Assembly (NCBI GenBank): GCA_025765595.1
Contig: JAIVFH010000521.1
Location: 1 to 16,278 of the forward strand
Source: Obelidium mucronatum
Taxonomy: Eukaryota; Chytridiomycota; Chytridiomycetes; Chytridiales; Chytriomycetaceae
DNA length: 16,278 nucleotides
Direction: 5' to 3'
Under the pieces are notes generated by a model, which saw only the letters and a list, made by a program, of their open reading frames with translations, did no database searches and was not told the DNA's origin. This document shows positions 9,801 to 16,278 of the stretch, one piece after another. Within the stretch, counting starts at the first letter, position 1; every line of letters begins with the position of its first letter. Made by a program: the position numbers and the translations under genes.

Positions 9801-9815
9801 TTTATAAAGTCACCC
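9801..9815 (-). repeat. Right terminal inverted repeat of the Harbinger element
   Basis: TTTATAAAGTCACCC is the exact reverse complement of the left end. The TAA target duplication follows at 9816-9818. Confidence 0.95.
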
Positions 9816-9996
9816 TAAATGAAAAAAATGAAAAAGATCATCAAAGTGGTCTAAAAACTCCAGAAAGAATCCCAGCAATGTACACCTACACCAGTTTTTC
9901 TGGGATGAAATTCTCAGGAAGATCGGAAATTAGCCTCGCTCGCTTTTATGTGTGAAAAATACTAGTAAATCATTAACCGTAAATCTATCACCAATA

Positions 9997-10520
9997 ATGG
10001 AAGGTCGGAATAGCACCCACGTCCCTGTTCAAGTTCTCAGCCGAGCAAGGACGATTTCGACAACAAGAAAACCAAAGAAGGAGCGTGATTTCTGGTATAA
10101 GATCGGACACGGAATCGCTGTCACTGTCACTGAAGTTGCTCGCGCAATAACTTATGTGTTGTTTTACTTTCTCGCGTTCACAGGGTACCAAAAAAATAAG
10201 CTTGTACACCTTTACTTCATCTGACTAAATAGCTTTTTTTAATTATCTATGTTCATGGCTGCTTTCTATTCCAGTTATGTTCGAAGCAGTGATTTCTTGA
10301 ATGACTTGCAAGGAGTCAATGTTGCAGCAACCACAGCGCATCGTGCTATTCTACCTTTCGTCAACTTTGAAAAAATCAATGAAGCATACGGATTTCCAAT
10401 TGAAGAAAGCGCCTTTGAGATCACATCGTCCATGTCTGTTCAGGTTGGTTTTTTGTTTGACTCGGTTTTGTCAATCCACTTGTGCAAATCAATTCCTTCA
10501 AAACTAAAAACCTCTTTGGG

Positions 10521-10559
<39 letters not shown>

Positions 10560-12616
10560 AAAGCTTCGACTTACAGCCGATACCGAAGTCCTCAACAACC
10601 TCCCAGTAACCGTCTCGGGATCAACAGCATACTGGGCTGGCCTGGGCACATCGCTGGCAGGCGTCAAGAGCAACTACGCCGCCTTCTGCGCGAAAGCTCT
10701 GAATCAAACTGGAGGCGCCGCTCCTTTTACTATCGATGCCCATTCCACTGTTGTCCAAGCCAAAAGCAATCTTCCAGGACAACAAGTGTTTGCATGGTCT
10801 GGATATACTTACGCCCCGTCCACGGTAAAGGCTGTAACGCGCGTAGTTAGTTTAAAGGCGATTCCAAATGCGTCTGGGAATTGCACGTATTCCATGAAAA
10901 TGTTTGCTCAAGAGGCTTTTGAGCTGTGGGAACCTCAAATGGCTACATTCAATATTTGTAAGCCTATACTTAACGTCATTATTCAGTGCTTATAATGCTT
11001 CCTTTTTTTGCGTTTTGTTTTTATCCAGATGAATTGAATTTGGTTGCCGACAGTTCCGGCCGCTGGATCTTCCTCCCCGAAGAAACACGTTTCAACTGGT
11101 TCTTTTACCGCCGCTTCCGTGAAGACGTCAACGCATTAGCCATAATCAGTCAATGCCTATCGATCGTAGTAATGGCCGCTGGCGTCATGTGGCGTACACC
11201 CAATCGCATTTCCATCTATCTGGATCTCGATGCAATGTCCACTCGTTACTACAACTCCCTCATCATCAACTTGATTGAAGTCTATATAGTCTTTGTGGAT
11301 CGGTACATTATTTTCAGGACTGTGAATGCGATTGACTTTTTCATGACGGGGGGATGGGGGTTCGATAACTTTAGCATGATTATGCAGTTTATTAATATTA
11401 TGGGTGGATTCTTTTTTGTTGTTTTGGCTGTTCACAAGATTGTAGCTTTGATTGTTTGTAAGTTTACATTTTCTCAGTCTGCATATTACAAAACCTAACC
11501 TCTTTTATTGCCATTCTAAAACTTGATACCTATTATCAAAAGACGCCATCGCACTCTCCGTAAAAGCAGCCATGGCCCCCAAACAACACGAACACGTCGA
11601 AGGAACTGACTCCCCCATCGTCGATCTCACACCCAACAGCTATCTAGCGCTCGTCAAGGAAACGTTCCGGCCAAATCCAGAACTCATTTTATTGGCTATT
11701 GTGATTGCCCCCAAATACTTTTACGCTGGGTTTTTCGGTGGCGCTACCAAATGGGGTCCTGTTTCCATGGCGAATATTAGCGCGATGGGGAGTTGTTTGG
11801 GTGCTAATTTGTTGATGTGGAATCTCTTGTGTTGTGCTTTGAGTTGAGTACCCTTTCTCTTTTTTTATGTTTTACTTTTATTTTTTTAATTTAAATTTTT
11901 TTTTTTTTAATATTAAATGTTGACAAATTATAAAAACACCAGCAATCGCACCATTGGGACTCTTGATGGTTATCGCTGACGGCGGGAAATCACTCTCAAA
12001 CTCATGGGTCCGCCACCGCCTTCCCGGCCGTTGCTACAATGGCTTCCGTGACTTGGTCGCCAAAAACAGTGGCAAAAGAATCATGAAAGATTACGCCGAA
12101 AACCGGCTCTTGAGTATCGTGGAAGGATTGATATCCGTCTTGTACTCCATATTCTATACAAAACAACATAACGAGGAGACGGAACTTCACTACAATGTTC
12201 GGATTCAGGAATTGGTTCAAGATAGTGTGTTTAGTGAGGTTGAATGTGTTCGTGCTTGTTTGTTTGTCGAGGATATTATTGAGAGGGTTGAAGGGGAGAC
12301 TGATGATGCGTTGAAGAGGAAGCAAGAGATGTTGTGTACCGTTAGCTCGAGTGAGAACAAGGGTCTTGTTTTAAGATGGGGCGATGGAGGTGGTATTCAC
12401 AAAAGCGACCTGCAAGATTTATGTTTCCGGAAGATGCAGCTGGGACCCTCGGTACCGGAACTGAATGCTCTTGAAACGGGACTGGCTGGGAAAGCAAAAG
12501 ATGAGACTGAACGGCTTTTAAAGACACAGAGTGAAACCTCGGCTGTTCCTCAACTGGATTCTCTACGAGTTCTTGGAAATTCGGACAGAAAAGGGTCAGC
12601 CCTTCTGTCACCATGA
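9997..12616 (+). CDS. Uncharacterised polytopic membrane protein with a large glycosylatable loop
   Basis: I do not recognise the family. Exons 9997-10184, 10275-10447, 10577-10957, 11029-11457, 11543-11842 and 11943-12616 join with matching phases (2, 1, 1, 1, 1) to 714 residues. Introns are 90, 129, 71, 85 and 100 nt. Visible: a basic N-terminus (about 1-36), a first hydrophobic segment (about 40-61), a polar loop of about 220 residues with Asn sequons NQT and NCT and several Cys (probably extracytoplasmic), then hydrophobic segments at about 281-301, 323-343, 364-391, 437-456 and a long one at 467-503 that may cross twice. A soluble tail of about 200 residues follows, with mixed-charge helices and no recognisable catalytic motif. 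ATG 9997 is the first in-frame ATG. A receptor, channel or transporter role cannot be told from the sequence. Confidence 0.8.
10521..10558. repeat. 38-nt poly(A) tract in intron 2 of the membrane protein gene
   Basis: An uninterrupted run of 38 A lies inside the 129-nt intron 10448-10576. The intron ends in CTTACAG 18 nt after the run. The length of such a run is prone to sequencing error but does not affect the reading frame here. Confidence 0.9.
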
Positions 12617-12713
12617 TCAATTTTTTTTTTAATTCAAGAAGATGCATGCTTTTTCTTTTTTTTTTTCTTTCTACTTTTGGTATTGGGTTCATGAATAGAA
12701 TTATTTTATTTAG

Positions 12714-12719
12714 TTTATT
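12714..12719 (-). terminator. Poly(A) signal of adenylate kinase 7 (two copies)
   Basis: AATAAA on minus at 12714-12719, with a second at 12705-12710, 17 to 31 nt beyond the TAA stop of AK7 (12736-12738). It lies in the 119-nt gap between AK7 and the convergent membrane protein gene. Confidence 0.5.
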
Positions 12720-12735
12720 GGAATTAAAAAAAGCA

Positions 12736-15570
12736 TTAGGAGGAAATGTGTTTGAAAAGGAATTCTGCAAGATAGTCAATCGGATCCTAAATGAATCAAG
12801 TCAGCGGCAGAAGGGAAATAAGAAAGCTGCTATTGAGAATCGTCATTTTTTTTAGTTACCTCTGGGCGCACTTTGCATACTTCAATCAAGCCTGACGTCA
12901 GCGTTGGCATAACATGCTTCATAAGATAGTTTCGTAAAGGAACAGACTGAGCCTCTAAAACATCCTGTTCCTGCTTTCTAATTTCTTCCATTCTTACATT
13001 CTAATAAATTACCGTTTGTAAATGTTTTGAATAAGAAACCCAATGTTTTTTTGTCTCCTTCTTTTTTTGATGCAGGACTTACCCATTCAGCAACAGCCTT
13101 CACTTGGCGTTCTTCTTCTTCTTTCTCTTTCTTCTTCCTATCCTCTTCAGCCAAAGCCAATTCCGTTGCCTGAACTTATTTTGGTTAGTGGACTTTTATA
13201 TGGAAGTGTCCTGCAATCACCTTGGCTTCCTCCGCGAGTCGCTTCTTTTCCTCCAATTGCTCAAGCGTTGGCCCATAGTTGTGAGGTTTTCCAATCTGTT
13301 TTGTCAAAATCTCCAAAACAGGCTCATAATCATTCGACGTGATGGCAACAGTGAATGGATGGATCTCAAGTTCATCAAAGTAGTTGAGAACAGTGTTTTC
13401 ATCTGTATTTGCGGATCGAAATTCTTCAAGTCTGCGAATCAAAGCTTGCCAATAAAATGGGTTTCAATAAAGTTTTTTTTTAAAGCGATTTTAAGTTTAA
13501 AACCTTCTTCTGAATTTTTGGTGTCCACGGTCGCGGATTCAGGAAGATTCATCATTCGTTCTTTAATAAATTCGTCGGCTACTTCTAGAGTGATGACAAA
13601 TTCTGGTGCTGTGACCTCGTCAATGTTTGTGACTTTATCATCTTTCATATCATCTTCGTTGGCTGCTCAAAAAGAAATAAAATGAGTTTGGCATTAGAAA
13701 AGAACTGAAGAAAGCCAAAAAAAAGTGGGGGTTCCCTGTACTCAACGTTTGTAAACATATGATGCTTCATCAATGGTTCCGGGATATCCATCAAGAATGT
13801 ATCCTTGGTTTCTGCATGGCGTGCTTCGCAGTTTCTCCTTCAAAAAGTTCATGACATATTCTTCTGGGTACTTTCCATTGTTGTTTTTGAAGGCTTCCTT
13901 GATTTCGTCCAAAAGCTCCTTGTCTCCGTCAATGGCGTCATCTTCATCTGGAAGAAGATTGCCAGCGGCTCTACGTTCCTGTAATAATTCATATGTTTGA
14001 ACGAACAACTAAGATTGATTTGGCCTACCAATCTTGCAATCGACTCCTTCACCACAGCATCCAATTCAAGATAATGAATATCGTAAAATTGTGCCAATTT
14101 TTGGGCGTAGAAAGTTTTCCCACTTGCAGGAGGCCCGTGGACTATAATTTTCAACGGACTCAAGCCACGTGCATCTTTATACTCTTGAATCAAATTGGGT
14201 AGATGTTCGATAATTCCTTGCTAAATGCAATACATCAGATGCTCATGAACAAGACCTCAAATGCATCTTTCTTTTCTCTTACCTCGTACTTCCATTCAAA
14301 TGACATGTCCTTCACATGCCCTGGCTCAAGCCTTAGATTTACGAGAAGCATATCAAAGTCCGATTGAGGCAGATTCTTGTTGAGGAGAGCGGTTTCTTTA
14401 GGGACTTTTTTCACCCTTCCAGTTCCAAGTCCGTCACTAATGGCCTGTGTTGTTGAAATTATCAGAATTCCAGTGTCTGCGGATAGTGCTCGCCGAAATA
14501 CCTTTGTAATTTCATAAAGCGTATTTTTTGATTCGTCGATGGCAAGAAGGTATTTGTTTTCTGGCTGGAATTCAACCACTTCCAAGATGATGTTTGAAAG
14601 ATCATCCATGTGAATAGTTGGAAGCACATTGGACCCTTCTCCATAGCAAATTAGCTCCTCCTCGTTGTGCCATGCCGACTGGGGAAGAAATGAAAGTGTG
14701 AGGAGTTACTTACACAGACAAATCCAAACCTTTAAAATGTGGTGAAAGATTGAGTCCCCCGCATGATAGATAAGCCCAGCAGCAATAACATATGTCTTCA
14801 AAGAGCTTTTCTTCCCAAACTTCATGATGTTTTTTTCAATCTGAATGTGGTTTTTATAGTTTGGATGGGGCTTTCTTCGGCGATATTCGTCTTCTGCAAG
14901 GAACGCTTCCGGATCGTCTTGGTCTACTTTTGTTTTGGCCCATGTCATAATTGTAGACAAAGCAATGAAAGTTTTGGGTTTATCGAGGAATGTGTCTGAA
15001 AGCTCGGCCAAAGCTGAAAAGAATCTCAGTTGTTGAATATGCCACTAGTGACCAGGAGTATAACTAACTTTCAATCGCCCAAGATGCTTCTTCAAGAGTT
15101 TGACTCAAGTCGTAGATAATAACATCGCATTGTAGTAGCGTGTTTTTCAAAGCCTCCCTGTTTTCATTCTAAAACAAAAACCCATATTATTTCAAAATAT
15201 ACCCCCCAACATGCGCGGTGATGCGAACCCGAACAATGTCTTGGACCCAAGCAGGTTTAACTCCTCGAATTGCGAATTTCTCAATAGCTTCGCGTCTGGC
15301 GTGATCCCTCTTCTTATCGCCCGTTTCTTGCATTTCTCCAGGATTGCTAGGCGCAACAGGGTACCCGCGTTCAGGGCTCAGGGTTCCCACGATGCGGTAC
15401 TTTTCCTTCTCCTTCTTTTCTTCCTTCTTTTCACCATCTTCATCACCCCCGCCGCCGGCTTCCTCTTCTTCTAAGTCTGGTTCCTTTCTCGATCCAACTA
15501 CAGTTGATGCTAAAAGTCTTGAGAAATTGTATCCGACGGGCGAATCAACGTTGCTAATGAAGCAGCGCAT
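12736..15570 (-). CDS. AK7: Adenylate kinase 7 with Rossmann-like N-domain, kinase domain and DPY-30 tail
   Basis: Catalyses 2 ADP = ATP + AMP and is linked to cilia/flagella in other eukaryotes. Exons: 15570-15229, 15168-15069, 15013-14730, 14678-14502, 14444-14283, 14220-14029, 13978-13747, 13662-13504, 13444-13221, 13169-13083, 13000-12860, 12786-12736. Phases agree throughout and give about 716 residues; human AK7 is 723. N-terminal SDR-like part: [35 protein letters not shown]. Kinase: P-loop GPPASGKT (about 384-391) and [14 protein letters not shown] (about 474-487), then [10 protein letters not shown] and a charged coiled coil. C-terminus: [14 protein letters not shown] and [13 protein letters not shown], the DPY-30 dimerisation motif that docks on axonemal or other anchor helices. 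The start at 15570 matches the family N-terminus. The first donor has three in-phase options (15211, 15229 or 15235 as last exon base). Confidence 0.95.
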
Positions 15571-15753
15571 CTTTTGTTTTTTGTTATTCTTCTTTGGAAT
15601 AAAAAAAAAGTGACAATTCCTCTGGGAAAGGGCAGAAAATCCACAACATCTACCTTCGCCAGCTCGCTCCACCATTTGCCATCCCGCTAAGAATCGATCC
15701 CACCATAAAAAAATATAACAGCTGTAAAATCTATCCGGGAAGGGGAGAGGGAA
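15571..15753. promoter_or_regulatory. Divergent promoter region between AK7 and the right-end gene
   Basis: A 183-bp spacer between the ATG of AK7 (minus) and the ATG at 15754 (plus). It holds an A run (15601-15609) and no recognised element. An open minus frame crosses it, but the conserved AK7 N-terminus begins at 15570, so I treat the spacer as noncoding. Promoter function is inferred from the divergent layout. Confidence 0.45.
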
Positions 15754-16231
15754 ATGTTCCCAGTCATTCAAACACGCGAAAGTACATATCGACCGTCTCA
15801 AACTGCGTTCGGCCTCTTCCAGGAAGAAAACAGCAATGACAATGATACTCGCAATGGATTTGATCGATTCAGTCTTTACAATGGAGGCAGTCATCAGCCT
15901 CAAGCGAGAGCAAGCACGGCTCCACCATTATTCCCGATATCGCAAATGTCCTTCTCAAACTTGCTTTCAACGGGTCCTAGCACACCATGGCTAACTACGG
16001 CACTTAGTGAAGCAACAATGAAACAGAATCGGAGAATGGTTGCATTACTGGCGTTGATGAAAAGCGCAGATCGTGCAGAACGCGGTGGATCTGGAAATGG
16101 CGGGAATGATTGGTGGAGGAGATGATGAAGGGGACGAGCAAGGCAACGGTGATGATGAGGCTTTTGGGTACATGGACAGACAGGTAAAGTTCGACAGGAG
16201 TTTCACAGAAATAATGAAACTGCTAGGTTAG
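15754..16231 (+). CDS. Unrecognised Ser/Asn-rich protein with a frame break near its end
   Basis: The ATG at 15754 opens a frame of 123 codons ending at 16125. The protein is rich in Ser, Thr, Asn and Gln with a helical segment (ATMKQNRRMVALLALMKSA), followed by a Gly run. From about 16085 a second frame carries a better-looking acidic C-terminus (GDDEGDEQGNGDDEAFGY, then VKFDRSFTEIMKLLG), stopping at 16229-16231. A 34-nt GT-AG segment (16085-16118) would join the two frames exactly, but that is shorter than any other intron here and has no clear branch site. A one-base error or true frameshift is equally possible. No family recognised. The gene may instead end at 16125. Confidence 0.5.
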
Positions 16232-16278
16232 TAAATGGTCCAAATCTGACAATTGAAGTAAATATACTGACTTTATTG
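16232..16278. other. Right-edge noncoding stretch
   Basis: 47 nt after the last stop codon, A/T-rich, with no supported feature. Confidence 0.4.

Larger units (their letters stand above)
6752..9815. mobile_element. Complete PIF/Harbinger DNA transposon
   Basis: The 3064-bp element starts and ends with perfect 15-bp inverted repeats (GGGTGACTTTATAAA) and is flanked by direct TAA copies at 6749-6751 and 9816-9818. A 3-bp TAA/TTA target duplication and GG...CC ends are hallmarks of the PIF/Harbinger superfamily. It carries the usual two genes of that family, a DDE transposase (plus) and a Myb/SANT-like DNA-binding partner (minus), arranged tail to tail. The transposase frame is unbroken after splicing, so the copy may be autonomous. 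It sits between the PSMG1-like gene (14 nt from its stop) and the membrane protein gene (181 nt from its ATG). Confidence 0.93.

Noticed and set aside
9952..9996. Earlier start of the membrane protein at 9952
   Set aside because: That codon is GTG, not ATG; the first in-frame ATG is 9997.
12642..12855. Small plus-strand hydrophobic open frame after the membrane protein gene
   Set aside because: It is antisense to the last AK7 exon (DPY-30 motif) and its poly(A) region, rich in T runs, with no supporting features.
15571..15903. N-terminal extension of AK7 through the upstream open frame
   Set aside because: The extension overlaps the divergent gene and has no family resemblance; the conserved AK7 N-terminus starts at the ATG at 15570.

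Overview
The window is nuclear DNA of a eukaryote. Every recognisable gene except a doubtful one at the right edge is cut by short GT-AG introns (about 45 to 130 nt), many with a CTGAC/CTAAC-type branch site close to the acceptor. Joining exons by hand restores phase at nearly all junctions and gives conserved proteins. The short, branch-site-rich introns look fungal, and adenylate kinase 7 with a DPY-30 tail is normally tied to cilia/flagella. My inference is a zoosporic (chytrid-like) fungus or a related flagellated protist; the species cannot be named from the sequence.

Layout. (1) 1-5699, minus: most of a Hir3/CABIN1-like histone chaperone subunit, with its C-terminus off the left edge. 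(2) 5748-6737, plus: a PSMG1/Pba1-like proteasome assembly chaperone in four exons, divergent from the first gene across a 43-nt stretch of pure A/T, with no ATG at its expected start. (3) 6752-9815: a complete PIF/Harbinger DNA transposon with 15-bp perfect inverted repeats and TAA target duplications. It carries a four-exon DDE transposase on plus and a Myb/SANT-like partner on minus, tail to tail 26 nt apart. (4) 9997-12616, plus: a six-exon polytopic membrane protein of about 714 residues that I do not recognise. (5) 12736-15570, minus: adenylate kinase 7 in 12 exons, about 716 residues, ending in a DPY-30 motif. (6) 15754-16231, plus: an unrecognised protein divergent from AK7, with a frame break near its end.

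The host genes are unrelated housekeeping, chromatin and flagellar genes packed closely together, not a pathway cluster. The most notable items are the intact Harbinger element, which appears to have split the AATAAA poly(A) signal of the PSMG1-like gene; a possible tRNA/SINE-like insert in that gene's first intron; low-complexity tracts that break the Hir3/CABIN1 frame; and the unidentified membrane protein. All exon boundaries were inferred by eye from frame, splice motifs and family resemblance, with no alignment or transcript data.
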